A stretch of DNA of 64,000 nt from an uncultured Acetatifactor sp. (GTDB taxonomy: Bacteria; Bacillota; Clostridia; Lachnospirales; Lachnospiraceae): NCBI GenBank assembly GCA_910584435.1, contig CAJUAP010000017.1, positions 5,619 through 69,618 on the forward strand, written 5' to 3'. Shown in pieces: positions 25,246-33,355 of the stretch. Position 1 is the stretch's first letter; each line of letters opens with the position of its first letter. The notes beneath the pieces are model-generated. The model was given only the letters and a program-made list of their open reading frames with translations. It was not told the origin of the DNA and did no database searches. A program made the translations under genes and the position numbers.

Positions 25246-26103
25246 ATGGTTTATTTATCACATTTTTCTTTCCCGGATATAGAACAGGAGTATAGTTTTC
25301 TGATGGGAATGAAAAGAACATGTTATGATACGTATTATCCGTTTCAGGTGTTGTCCAGGCATCAGCTGCGGATGCTGGATTTTGAACCGGTGACAATTTT
25401 ATATGGCGGAAACGGTTCCGGGAAGACGACTGCGTTAAACGTGATTGCGGAGAAACTGGGGCTCAAGAGGGATACGGCATATAACAGGTCGAATTTCTAT
25501 GAAGATTATACCAGGATGTGTGATTTTGAGACCCAGGGAAAGATTCCGAAGGACAGCAGGATCATTACCAGCGACGATGTATTTGATTTCATATTAAACC
25601 TGCGGAGTCTGAATGACGGGATTAATCAAAAGAGGGAAGATTTGTTCGAGGAATATCTGGAGGCGAAATATTCTCATTTTCAGATGAAATCTCTGGATGA
25701 CTATGAACAGCTGAAAAAGTCTCATATGGCTAAGACAAAGACACAATCCCGTTACGTCCGCAATCAGCTTATGGATAATGTGCGGGAACACTCCAATGGA
25801 GAGAGCGCTTTTCTTTATTTTACCGAGAAGATACAGGAAAACGGATTGTATCTTCTGGACGAGCCGGAAAACAGCCTGTCTCCGTTGCGCCAGCAGGAAT
25901 TGCTGAAATTCCTGGAGGATTCCGCCCGTTTTTTCGGGTGTCAGTTTATCATTTCAACACATTCACCTTTTCTGCTTTCTATCAAAAGTGCGAAGATTTA
26001 TGATATGGATGAAGAACCGGTGGATGTGAAAAAGTGGACTAAGCTGCCGGGAATTCGGGTGTATTATGATTTCTTCCGGCAGCATGAGAGGGAATTTGAT
26101 TGA
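25246..26103 (+). CDS. Predicted AAA/ABC-type ATPase
   Basis: 285 residues from ATG 25246, chosen for AGGAGGGTGGG directly upstream. Walker A 'ILYGGNGSGKTTALNVIAEK' (about residues 51-70); Walker B 'LYLLDEPENSLSPLRQQELL' near 205, followed by 'FIISTHSPFLLSIKSAKIYD' with the switch His. This is the stand-alone chromosome-segregation/RecF-like ATPase class, soluble and without a transporter partner. The middle is helical and may hold a short coiled coil. Substrate unknown. A strong terminator follows. Confidence 0.88.
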   Translation: MVYLSHFSFPDIEQEYSFLMGMKRTCYDTYYPFQVLSRHQLRMLDFEPVTILYGGNGSGKTTALNVIAEKLGLKRDTAYNRSNFYEDYTRMCDFETQGKIPKDSRIITSDDVFDFILNLRSLNDGINQKREDLFEEYLEAKYSHFQMKSLDDYEQLKKSHMAKTKTQSRYVRNQLMDNVREHSNGESAFLYFTEKIQENGLYLLDEPENSLSPLRQQELLKFLEDSARFFGCQFIISTHSPFLLSIKSAKIYDMDEEPVDVKKWTKLPGIRVYYDFFRQHEREFD

Positions 26104-26110
26104 TTTTTAT

Positions 26111-26155
26111 ATGCCCTTTGTTACTCTTTGTATACGGGACAAGGGGTATTTTTTT
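26111..26155 (+). terminator. Terminator of the ATPase unit
   Basis: ATGCCCTTTGT pairs with ACAAGGGGTAT (11 bp including G-U pairs), followed by seven T. Confidence 0.85.
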
Positions 26156-26315
26156 GACGCTGTTTGAATGAAATATTCCGTTTGTATTCTACATAAAAGG
26201 GAGCTGTCAGGGGAGCATATCCCTGGGGAGTTCAGGTGAAGGGGTGAGCAGTATTCTATGCGGCGGAGACGGTAAAGTTTATGCCGGGCTGTGATATGGC
26301 AGAAGCCGGGGACTT

Positions 26316-26349
26316 ACCTCATCAATGTAACGGACAGCATTGATGAGGT
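26316..26349 (-). terminator. Hairpin after the MCP gene
   Basis: ACCTCATCAATG and CATTGATGAGGT form a perfect 12-bp stem just downstream of the MCP stop on the minus strand. The T tract is weak. Confidence 0.6.
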
Positions 26350-26360
26350 TATATGTAATT

Positions 26361-27305
26361 TCAGAGCTTCTCAGGCGCCTCTTCCTGAAGAATCGGCGGA
26401 ATCTGTGCCATCAGGTTATCAATGTCTTCAAACATACTGCTTTTGGTGGTGCCCAGCATACTTGCCATTTTGATATGACTCATGACATCCTGATACATTC
26501 CTCTTATTTTATCAAAAAAGCCATGCAGGAGCTGGAAGGAAGTCTGAGAGCGGTCAATGACATCGCCGATTTCGGTTTGTACGGTAACAGCTCCTTCCGC
26601 AGCTTCTGTAATCTGCTGGAATAAGACATCCGTTTCGCTTACCTGGGCAATGTTCTGCTGTAAGGAATGTCTGGAATTCTCAATATGGGAATGCAGTTCC
26701 TGACTGCCATGTTCTACATTTTCGATGCCGCTGTGGACTTCTGCGGAAAGTTCCTTGATTTCTCCTGCCAGCTTTTTTACTTCTGTTGCAACTACTGCGA
26801 ATCCTTTTCCGGCCTGTCCGGCTCTGGCGGCTTCGATGCTGGCATTCAGAGCGAGAATATTGGTCTGGTCGGCAATGGACACAATTTTGTTCATGTAGTG
26901 TTTGATGCTTTCTACGGATGTCAGAAGTTCCTCAAAGGTAGCAGTCATTTGGCTGAAACCCGCTTCCATTTCTTTTGATTTCATATTCAGGGCATTGATG
27001 CCATCCTGCGCCTGCGTCACGGAAGCAACAATCTGACTTCTCACATTGTTAAAAGAACCGGATACCTGGCCGATCTCATTAAAAGTCTCCTGAAATTCCT
27101 GCAGCTTATCTTGAAAAAGCTCCGCTTCGGATAATACGCTGCTAAAAGAACGGTTTATCATGTCAAGTTCGCTTAAAGTGTCTACTTCCTGCTTCACTAA
27201 CCGGCGATGGTAGTCTTTTAGGCTGTTCATTACAAATAAAACAGGATACAGCCCTCTTTTATTGGATTTATGGGTGATACCGGAGCTTTTTTTATTGCGA
27301 ATCAT
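26361..27305 (-). CDS. Cytosolic methyl-accepting chemotaxis protein
   Basis: 314 residues without a convincing membrane pair or periplasmic domain. An N-terminal about 60 residues lead into a long coiled coil; the kinase-control tip is 'NILALNASIEAARAGQAG' near residue 155, with flanking helices of a short MCP class. It should bind CheW/CheA at a cytoplasmic array. It follows the FIST gene by 78 nt on the same strand, implying that FIST is the sensor input. No che genes lie nearby. Confidence 0.9.
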   Translation of the reverse strand: MIRNKKSSGITHKSNKRGLYPVLFVMNSLKDYHRRLVKQEVDTLSELDMINRSFSSVLSEAELFQDKLQEFQETFNEIGQVSGSFNNVRSQIVASVTQAQDGINALNMKSKEMEAGFSQMTATFEELLTSVESIKHYMNKIVSIADQTNILALNASIEAARAGQAGKGFAVVATEVKKLAGEIKELSAEVHSGIENVEHGSQELHSHIENSRHSLQQNIAQVSETDVLFQQITEAAEGAVTVQTEIGDVIDRSQTSFQLLHGFFDKIRGMYQDVMSHIKMASMLGTTKSSMFEDIDNLMAQIPPILQEEAPEKL

Positions 27306-27383
27306 ACATTCCCTCCTTGCCTGCTATGGACAGGCGTCTCTATAAACAGATTGTTACATACGGAAAGACGGCAGTGCGGCGTT

Positions 27384-28439
27384 TTATTCAAAAGCCACAC
27401 AAGTCATGGATTGATTGACAAATTGGTTATTATAATGTTCTCCATAGCCTATGAGACCGGCATGATTGCCTAAAGCAGACATATCCTTCAGATAATCCTG
27501 CATATAGCCGCGTTCGCTGAAGAGTTTGTAGCGGAACAGGCAGTTGACAGAGAATACGGCGGAGGGCTTAGGGAAGTCCGAGAGGATTCTGCGGATGGTT
27601 TCCCGAACGGTGGATCTGACATCACCTAATTCTAACAGTGTCAGTACATCGGAATCATTGACCTGACGGAAGCAGACAAGGGAGTTGCCCTGAACTTCCT
27701 TGATGGAAATAATGCAGGTGTCATTGCCGTTCAGTTTGCCGAAGGGATTCTGGAAGGTTTGTGTCAATATCTGCTGCTCCGTCACGTGCAGAATATTCTG
27801 GTAGACCTGTTTGGCAGACTGGCCGTTGAGTGCGCCGATAACATATTTGGATTTGTCAGTCTGAGAGGCAATAAAGCGGTAATTTCCCATGGGCTGATAG
27901 ATATTTTCTTTATAAGCCCGAACTCTGCCATGCTGATTGCGCACCAGTGCATAGGCAACCGCATCTTCATAGATATGGCCGTTGGCAGATACTTTTCCGC
28001 CATCGCCGGTGCCTCCTACCAGTGAGATATTGCGATGTCTCAGAGCAGCGTGCATTGTCGTGAGCACACAGGCGTCATTTCCGGCGCATAAGTCAATACA
28101 TATGGTATTTTGCTGTGCTGCGTTAATCTGCTCTAAGTCCTGTTCCAGACGTTGTATGTATTTTACAGGCATCTTTGATACCTCTTCCAACACATTGGCC
28201 GTTGCCATAACACCATCATAAAATGCAATCAGTACAACGCCTTGTTCTGCTACCTGGGTATGATAGCCCATGCCGATACAGCCTATGCTGGGAATTCCAG
28301 GATAGAGTGCTTCCAGTTCACGCACATGGGAACTGAACTGTTCACTGTTGGAAAACAACATGATCAGCTGCGGTTGTTGGAGACCCTGGGCAGCTTCCTT
28401 TAAATTACCCTGTCTGCTCATGCCGAAGAATTGTCTCAT
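27384..28439 (-). CDS. FIST-domain sensor protein
   Basis: 351 residues. FIST-N covers about 20-200 ('IPSIGCIGMGYHTQVAEQGVV', 'ISLVGGTGDGGKV') and FIST-C about 210-340 ('VFSVNCLFRYKLFSERGY' and 'HAGLIGYGEHYNNQFVN'). FIST proteins are ligand-sensing modules thought to bind small molecules such as amino acids and are often tied to chemotaxis or two-component signalling. No transmembrane segment, so the signal is cytosolic. Upstream in an operon with the MCP. Confidence 0.9.
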   Translation of the reverse strand: MRQFFGMSRQGNLKEAAQGLQQPQLIMLFSNSEQFSSHVRELEALYPGIPSIGCIGMGYHTQVAEQGVVLIAFYDGVMATANVLEEVSKMPVKYIQRLEQDLEQINAAQQNTICIDLCAGNDACVLTTMHAALRHRNISLVGGTGDGGKVSANGHIYEDAVAYALVRNQHGRVRAYKENIYQPMGNYRFIASQTDKSKYVIGALNGQSAKQVYQNILHVTEQQILTQTFQNPFGKLNGNDTCIISIKEVQGNSLVCFRQVNDSDVLTLLELGDVRSTVRETIRRILSDFPKPSAVFSVNCLFRYKLFSERGYMQDYLKDMSALGNHAGLIGYGEHYNNQFVNQSMTCVAFE

Positions 28440-28585
28440 TGCGTTGCTCCTTTCTTCACGGGTTCAAAGTCGGAATAACTCTTCCGAAACCGTTTTTCCA
28501 TTCATTTTCATAAAGTAATATCGGCAATATTGTATCAAATCTTGGTTGGAAGGTCAACAGTTTCGTGAATTTAAGAGACTGATTG

Positions 28586-28792
28586 TTATGTATAATACTG
28601 TGCCTGGGTATTCCAAAGTTCAAAATATCTTCCGTTTTTGCCTGCTGACAGCATTTCGCGGCTGCCGCGCTGCACCGGGCATCCCTCATGGAGCACAACA
28701 ATATCATCACAGAACCGGCAGGATGAGAGCCGGCGGGAAATGTAGATGGCAGTTTTAGCCTTTACCATGGCATCGAAGCCGGAGTAAGTCTG
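28586..28792 (-). pseudogene. ABC exporter subunit remnant (C-terminal end only)
   Basis: Encodes only the last about 65 residues of an ABC exporter nucleotide-binding domain: 'KTAIYISRRLSSCRFCDD' (H-loop region, with Arg where His is usual) through 'GRYFELWNTQAQYYT'. Walker A, signature and membrane domain are missing. It abuts a second remnant of the opposite orientation at about 28790. Confidence 0.75.
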
Positions 28793-29150
28793 GCAGCAGC
28801 TGCCTCATTTCCAAGTGGCGGGAGAAGGATTTACGGACAAGGTGGGGGGGCTGGATATCCAGCTGGGCAGGGAATTCGGAGGAACAGAACTTTCAGGCGG
28901 CGAGTGGCAGAAACTGGCCATAGCGAGGGGCTTGTGGAAGGAAAGCGACATCATTATCCTCGACGAGCCCACCAGTGCCCTGGATCCCCTGGTGGAATAT
29001 GATATATTGTCCCAATTCATGGAAATGATAAAGGACAAAACCTCCGTTATCATATCCCACCGGGTGTGCATCTGCCGTATGGCGGATAGGATCATCGTGA
29101 TGAAGGGCGGACAAGTGTGGGAATGTGGAAAGCATGAGGAGCTTTTTTAA
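28791..29150 (+). pseudogene. Second ABC exporter subunit remnant
   Basis: Begins just after an in-frame stop and encodes the NBD tail: 'QLGREFGGTELSGGEWQK' (signature), 'DIIILDEPTSALDPLVEYD' (Walker B), 'SVIISHRVCICRMADRI' (H-loop), ending 'CGKHEELF'. No Walker A, no membrane domain and no start. Sequence type differs from the head-to-head minus-strand remnant, so the two probably come from the two subunits of one heterodimeric exporter broken by inversion and deletion. Confidence 0.8.
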
Positions 29151-29303
29151 GTGTCAAAGCTGAAAAGCATATAAACCGGTTGCTTTTTTATGTTATGTTT
29201 TGTATAATAAAGAAAATAGGTAATTGATTTTATGAAAGGCTGATTTTGCTTTTCAAATGGTGCTGACAGGATGGAAGCGAGATTGAAATGGAAGGAGGAA
29301 AAA

Positions 29304-29795
29304 ATGAGACGAGTAAATCGCGGTTTGTTATCCGGGCTATTGGCAGGGGCTCTGCTTCTTTCGCCGGTGTCCATGGTTACAGTTTCTGCGCATGGGCATC
29401 ATGGCGAGAATGGCGGACATCATGGCGGACAGAGCAATTCCAATGTGACATATTATTGCGGAGGCCATGGAGCGCATTGTCATGAGAACGGGGTGTGCCC
29501 GTATGCAGGAGAGACGGATGCAAATGTTGGAACGGATGAAAATGCCGGAACCGATGTACCGTACTATTACTGCGGAGGCCATGAAGGGCATCATCACGAG
29601 AACGGGGTGTGCCCGTATGCAGGAGAAGTTGACATGTCTTTGGCACCAACGGAGGTAAAGGTTCCTGATAAGGGGATTGAGGAACCTGGCTATTTGTCAG
29701 CTATAGGGAGCGGAGAACTCAGGAAGAGGGATAGAAGTAATTTTTTGGTAAGAAGTAAAAATGTATGCCTGGGCAGGATAGGGTATCTGAGATAA
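29304..29795 (+). CDS. Secreted His/Cys-rich repeat protein, probable metal binding
   Basis: 163 residues from ATG 29304 (GGAGGAA upstream). Signal peptide: 'MRRVNRG', a hydrophobic stretch, then 'VSAHGHHGENG'. The mature part has a His/Gly-rich segment and two near-identical motifs, 'YYCGGHGAHCHENGVCPYAG' and a second 'YYCGGHEGHHHENG' copy, 45 residues apart, with an Asp/Thr linker between. His and Cys spacing suggests zinc or copper binding outside the cell. The C-terminal about 30 residues are basic and unrelated to the repeats, and may be read into downstream DNA after loss of an earlier stop. Function unknown. Confidence 0.75.
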   Translation: MRRVNRGLLSGLLAGALLLSPVSMVTVSAHGHHGENGGHHGGQSNSNVTYYCGGHGAHCHENGVCPYAGETDANVGTDENAGTDVPYYYCGGHEGHHHENGVCPYAGEVDMSLAPTEVKVPDKGIEEPGYLSAIGSGELRKRDRSNFLVRSKNVCLGRIGYLR

Positions 29796-29890
29796 AAAGG
29801 TTCGAAATTCAAAATGGAATAATGCAGAATCTGAAACTATGTAATGCAAAAGTATATCTGTCAGAAACAAGATAGTGCAGGTAAAATACA

Positions 29891-29924
29891 GAAAGGGAAT
29901 AATCAATTGAGATTATTCCCTTTC
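29891..29924. terminator. Terminator hairpin between His-rich gene and rubredoxin
   Basis: GAAAGGGAATAATC and GATTATTCCCTTTC, a perfect 14-bp stem with 6-nt loop, 11 nt past the rubredoxin stop. It likely serves both converging genes. Confidence 0.75.
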
Positions 29925-29935
29925 AAAATTATTAT

Positions 29936-30109
29936 TTAATTGTAGTTGTCAATGCAGGGCTGAAACATATCTTTGGATACGCCGCATAAAGGACAGCACC
30001 AGTCATCAGGAAGATCCTCAAATGCTGTGCCGGGAGCAATGCCGTGTTCAGGATCACCCTTTTCAGGGTCATAAGTATATCCGCAAGGGTTACAAAAATA
30101 TTTCTTCAT
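29936..30109 (-). CDS. Rubredoxin
   Basis: 57 residues. Iron is held by four Cys in 'YFCNPCGYTYDP' and 'DDWCCPLCGVSKDMFQP'; the spacing matches classical rubredoxin, with one extra Cys before the second pair. One-electron carrier that can reduce rubrerythrin-type peroxidases. Start supported by AAGGAGACGAATT upstream. It lies directly beyond the displaced tail of the rubrerythrin gene and was therefore probably the third gene of a perR-rbr-rubredoxin unit before the element inserted. Confidence 0.93.
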   Translation of the reverse strand: MKKYFCNPCGYTYDPEKGDPEHGIAPGTAFEDLPDDWCCPLCGVSKDMFQPCIDNYN

Positions 30110-30255
30110 AATAATTCGTCTCCTTATCCATTATATTATTTGATGAAATTTAACCCATCTCTTTAATAAATTTTTCTGTGTATTTTTTCGCCGAGGTTTT
30201 TGGCATTAGCTGAAATATCTCTTTAACAGACCCTCAAATGCCGAGGCATTTGGCA
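30110..30255. other. Rubredoxin leader and outer copy of duplicated rbr tail
   Basis: DNA between rubredoxin and the displaced rubrerythrin tail. It contains the rubredoxin ribosome-binding site and, at 30201-30242, an extra copy of the last about 40 nt of the displaced tail. No clear promoter for rubredoxin is visible. Confidence 0.5.
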
Positions 30256-30292
30256 TTAGCTGAAATATCTCTTTAACAGACCCTCAAATGCC
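30201..30292. repeat. 50-bp direct duplication of the displaced rubrerythrin tail
   Basis: 42 nt beginning TGGCATTAGCTGAAATATCT are identical at 30201-30242 and 30251-30292 (period 50). On the minus strand this encodes 'FEGLLKRYFS' and stop, twice. Confidence 0.9.
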
Positions 30293-30340
30293 TTGCCGTG
30301 TCTCGCCTCATCCCTTGCCATCTCATGTACGGTGTCATGG
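30256..30340 (-). pseudogene. Displaced original 3' end of rubrerythrin gene
   Basis: On the minus strand this encodes 'DTVHEMARDEARHGKAFEG' and 'LLKRYFS' plus stop, the same C-terminus as the intact rubrerythrin (which ends RYFG). It has no start and joins element DNA at about 30341. This is the segment left behind when the element integrated into the gene end. Confidence 0.88.
30287..30340. repeat. attL: 54-bp identity block of integrative element
   Basis: Identical over 54 nt to 38849-38902 (starts AATGCCTTGCCGTGTCTCGC, ends GGTGTCATGG). The crossover took place somewhere within this block. Confidence 0.88.
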
Positions 30341-30492
30341 GATTTGCGCTTCTTTGACTGTGAATATTGTAGCATTTACAAGGGTTTGCGTCAAGAGGGA
30401 AGGACAACATTTAGGACAATCTAAACAACAACTATAAACAACCTCTTTAGAAGTTCGGACAACAAAAGGACAATTTCTAAGGAGGTTTTATC
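30341..30492 (+). promoter_or_regulatory. Left-end arm sites and integrase leader
   Basis: Two pairs of heptamers in the same orientation: GGACAAC 30402-30408 with GGACAAT 30414-30420, and GGACAAC 30457-30463 with GGACAAT 30468-30474. The same pairs occur at the right end. They look like arm-type binding sites for the integrase. The integrase ribosome-binding site AAGGAGG follows directly. Confidence 0.65.
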
Positions 30493-31713
30493 ATGGCAGA
30501 ACAACAGGCAGCAGGAGTATATCAGTTAGACAATGGGTATTGGGGTTATCGCTTTGTACTTACAGTAAATGGAAAGAAGAAAGCGCAAAAGAGAGTAAAA
30601 GACGAATTAGGTAATCCCTACAAGACGCAAAAACAGGCAGCAAAGGCAAGAAGCATAGCATTAGCACAAGAGCAAGCTAAAATACAGTTGCCGCCACAAA
30701 AGCAGATTACAAGGCAGACAGTAGCAGAGGTGTATCAAGAATACTGTGAGAAAGGCAGGAGCGGAAAAGCCTATGCAACTATCAAGAAACAGGATTCTTT
30801 ATGGAACAATCATTTATGCGCTAGATTCGGTAAAAGATACATTGATGAAATAACAGTAGCGGAAATACAAGATTATCTGGAAGAATTGTATTATACAGAC
30901 AATAGGGCATATTCCTATACAGAATCCTTTTTGAAAATGTTCTATCTGATATTCGGACAAGCGTATTCCAGAAATTATATTGATGTAGATTCCTATAACA
31001 AATTATGCGTAAACAAAGATACTAAAATTCATATGCCGAAATTAAAGATTGATGATGATTTAGACATTGTTTCTTTTGATGATAAGGAGATAGAGCAATT
31101 AGACAGTTATTTCAGCGGTACAAATGCAGAGACAGCTTATATGTTGGGGAAATATTGCGGCTTGCGTATCAATGAATGTTATGGTTTGAAGTGGTCTAAT
31201 GTAGATTTGAAAAGCGGCATTATTACAATAGACAGACAAATGCAGTATCAAGAAGGGCTGATAAAGTTAGTTTCTCTGAAAACCAGAAACGCAAAGAGAA
31301 AAATCTATATGTGCAGCAAATTAAAGGACTACTTTAAAAAGCTAAAGCGGCAGCAGGAGCAGGATAAAAAGGAATTAGCATTGCAAAGGCAGCAGAACCA
31401 GACATTTATACAAGATTTGAATGGGGAAATGATTTCTTCTCTTGAATTGGTTAATTCGCTGCCTAATGGTAAAATACAGACAGTTAATTCCATGAAATAC
31501 CATTCCAGAACTTTACAGGGCGAACACAATATTTCCTTTAAATACCATTATCTAAGGCATACTTATGGAACAAATTTAGCCGCTTTGAATACACCAGAAT
31601 ATCTATTATGTAATCAAATGGGGCACGCTAATAGTAATGTTACACATAAATATTATGTTGCCATCTCTGAAAGGGGCGTAGATGAACTGTTAAAGAATCT
31701 CGAAAAGATGTAA
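30493..31713 (+). CDS. Tyrosine recombinase (integrase) of the element
   Basis: 406 residues. An N-terminal arm-binding-like region ('GYWGYRFVLTVNGKKKAQKR', typical of Tn916-type integrases), a core-binding SAM-like domain (about 75-170) and a catalytic domain with Arg in 'KYCGLRINECYGLKWSN' (about 240), His-x-x-Arg in 'YHYLRHTYGTNLAAL', 'MGHANSNVTHKYY' with the third His, and the nucleophile Tyr in the THKYY stretch. An Asn/Gln/Lys-rich insert of about 60 residues lies between Arg and His motifs. AGGAGG 7 nt upstream. It presumably recombines the rubrerythrin 3' end with the element's attP. Confidence 0.95.
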   Translation: MAEQQAAGVYQLDNGYWGYRFVLTVNGKKKAQKRVKDELGNPYKTQKQAAKARSIALAQEQAKIQLPPQKQITRQTVAEVYQEYCEKGRSGKAYATIKKQDSLWNNHLCARFGKRYIDEITVAEIQDYLEELYYTDNRAYSYTESFLKMFYLIFGQAYSRNYIDVDSYNKLCVNKDTKIHMPKLKIDDDLDIVSFDDKEIEQLDSYFSGTNAETAYMLGKYCGLRINECYGLKWSNVDLKSGIITIDRQMQYQEGLIKLVSLKTRNAKRKIYMCSKLKDYFKKLKRQQEQDKKELALQRQQNQTFIQDLNGEMISSLELVNSLPNGKIQTVNSMKYHSRTLQGEHNISFKYHYLRHTYGTNLAALNTPEYLLCNQMGHANSNVTHKYYVAISERGVDELLKNLEKM

Positions 31714-31821
31714 TTGTATACAGTCACATAAAACCAAATAGGGAGAAATTTTCTTGAACTGTAATTTTTATAATGATAATAGAAATTTTCTCTCCATTCT
31801 TCAAGAAGGGAGATTATAGAA

Positions 31822-32052
31822 ATGGAAGAACTGTATTCAATTATGAGAGACTTTTTAGAGGTAGAGTATAATCAAGAATCCCTGTTATGTCTTTTAAAGG
31901 CAGCAGAAGCCGCATATACAGGTAAAAAACAGGTAGAAGCTAAATTGATTGCCAACAGTACAAAATACTATTTACAAGCCTTACAAGAGGAATTAAAGGC
32001 GGCTATCAACAGATTAGATTCCTACATAGCGGAAAACGCAAAGAAGCAATAA
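31822..32052 (+). CDS. Small helical protein of the element
   Basis: 76 residues, predicted all helical ('MEELYSIMRDFLEVEYNQES', 'LLCLLKAAEAAYTGKKQVEA'). GAAGGGAG precedes the start. No family recognised. Just upstream, AGAAATTTTCT occurs twice (about 31749 and 31785) around AT-rich DNA, possibly an operator. Position directly after the integrase suggests regulation or excision support, but it lacks the basic winged helix of an excisionase. Confidence 0.65.
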   Translation: MEELYSIMRDFLEVEYNQESLLCLLKAAEAAYTGKKQVEAKLIANSTKYYLQALQEELKAAINRLDSYIAENAKKQ

Positions 32053-32093
32053 TACAATAGGCAGCGGCATTATAGAAATAGAAATGCTGCTGC

Positions 32094-32318
32094 CTATACT
32101 TTTGGATATTCTGATTTGATATTGCTTGCTCCTGTGATATAGTCCATAGAAACATTGTAAAATTTGGCAAGAATCAAGAGATTGTCAACAGGGATTCTTG
32201 TTTTGCCGCTTTCATAATCTGCATATGTTCTTTGTCCTATGTGGAGCAGGTCGGCTATTTTCTGTTGGGTCAAAGATGAATCTTCTCTAATTTCCCTTAT
32301 CCGCTCATTATATTTCAT
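32094..32318 (-). CDS. XRE-family repressor
   Basis: 74 residues. Complete helix-turn-helix: 'LTQQKIADLLHIGQRTYADY' followed by 'ESGKTRIPVDNLLILAKFYN', cI/Cro-like. Divergent from the SHOCT-like protein gene; the promoter between them carries a palindrome inside its spacer, the expected position for repression. Likely the lysogeny-type switch of the element. Confidence 0.9.
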   Translation of the reverse strand: MKYNERIREIREDSSLTQQKIADLLHIGQRTYADYESGKTRIPVDNLLILAKFYNVSMDYITGASNIKSEYPKV

Positions 32319-32363
32319 GCAGTTATCACCTCAAAAATAGTATAAGTGATAGGCACATGATTC

Positions 32364-32410
32364 TTGACAAATAGAGTTATAAACTCTAAAATAATAGGGG
32401 AGTTATACTC
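32364..32410 (+). promoter_or_regulatory. Promoter with palindromic operator for the XRE repressor
   Basis: TTGACA (32364-32369), 17-nt spacer, TAAAAT (32387-32392). The spacer contains TAGAGTTATAAACTCTA (32372-32388, 7-bp arms), and a related GAGTTATACTC lies at 32400-32410. Repressor binding there would block the rightward promoter. Confidence 0.75.
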
Positions 32411-32446
32411 AACAGCAGAAAAATAAAAATGAAAGGACAAAGCATA

Positions 32447-32935
32447 ATGGCAGACAATGAAAAAATTGTATTTGAAATTGATGGAAATATGGGGAAAACA
32501 TTGAGAGTTTATGAAAACAGATGTGTTATATCCATAACTGGAAAGAAAGCAATTTTATATGGTGCAGGGTTAAATGGGGATAAAGAGTTTTATTATTCGG
32601 ACATTACCTCTGTTCAATTTAAAAATTTGGGAATGACAACAGGGTTTTTACAATTTGAGTATGCGGGTTCACATAGTACAAATAATTTTGTAAATGAAAA
32701 TTCATTTACATTTTCCGCAACAATGGGAACAGCAAAACATAAGAAATTAAAAGAGGATATGCCGCCGATTTATGAATATGTACAGGACAGGGTAAGGGCG
32801 GCAAAAGAATCTAAAAATAATCCTGCTAATGTGTCAGCGGCGGATGAAATATTGAAATTTAAGCAATTATTAGACAGTGGTATTATCACACAAGAAGAAT
32901 ATGAATCAAAGAAAAAACAGCTTTTAGGGGTATGA
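32447..32935 (+). CDS. DUF4429/SHOCT-like protein
   Basis: 162 residues from ATG 32447 (AAAGGA upstream); an ATG at 32429 has none. The N-terminal about 100 residues are a PH-like beta domain ('KTLRVYENRCVISITGKKA', 'FYYSDITSVQFKNLG'), then a linker and a C-terminal SHOCT motif 'ADEILKFKQLLDSGIITQEE'. SHOCT tails occur in many otherwise unrelated membrane-associated or oligomeric proteins. Likely under direct control of the XRE repressor; function unknown. Confidence 0.8.
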   Translation: MADNEKIVFEIDGNMGKTLRVYENRCVISITGKKAILYGAGLNGDKEFYYSDITSVQFKNLGMTTGFLQFEYAGSHSTNNFVNENSFTFSATMGTAKHKKLKEDMPPIYEYVQDRVRAAKESKNNPANVSAADEILKFKQLLDSGIITQEEYESKKKQLLGV

Positions 32936-32941
32936 AAAATA

Positions 32942-33121
32942 GTGGATAAAAAATTTTTCCTTAATGAAAATACAAGAAAATTACATATAGTAGGCGGCTG
33001 CTATCAATCAAAGGTACTTCCATACCAGATAAAGTATTTTGAAACAGAAGATGAAGTGATTGCAAAGGAAACAAGATATTTTTCATATTGCAAAATATGT
33101 TTTAAGAAAGGAGGGTTATAA
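32942..33121 (+). CDS. 59-residue protein with GTG start
   Basis: Starts at GTG 32942, 6 nt past the previous stop, and ends flush with the next start (stop 33119-33121, ATG 33122). 'LHIVGGCYQSKVLPYQIKYF' and 'YFSYCKICFKKGG' contain His and Cys residues spaced like the metal-binding segment of Ada-type or small Cys-rich proteins, but this is only a resemblance. Its last codons carry the AAGGAGGG ribosome-binding site of the following gene. Operon with its neighbours. Confidence 0.6.
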   Translation: MDKKFFLNENTRKLHIVGGCYQSKVLPYQIKYFETEDEVIAKETRYFSYCKICFKKGGL

Positions 33122-33352
33122 ATGCTTTATGCGCTTATCGCCATTGTGCTACTATTTGTTAATGCCCTGTGTGCTTATTTTATGAAACAATCGGCAGTCA
33201 TGAAAGGTTATGGAGAAGATTCCCACATTTGGGCAATTTGTTTTTGGTGCGGCTTGTTTGGGTATCTGTATGTTATATCTTTACCAGATAAAATACAACA
33301 GAATCAAAACCAACAAATTATTGAATTGTTGAGCAAGAGAAAGGAAGATTAG
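33122..33352 (+). CDS. Small membrane protein of the element
   Basis: 76 residues: one N-terminal helix 'LYALIAIVLLFVNALCAYF', a loop, a second 'WAICFWCGLFGYLYVISL', then a charged Gln/Lys tail. Preceded by a strong AAGGAGGG. Middle gene of a tight four-gene run (32447-33913). No family recognised. Confidence 0.7.
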   Translation: MLYALIAIVLLFVNALCAYFMKQSAVMKGYGEDSHIWAICFWCGLFGYLYVISLPDKIQQNQNQQIIELLSKRKED

Positions 33353-33355
33353 AAA

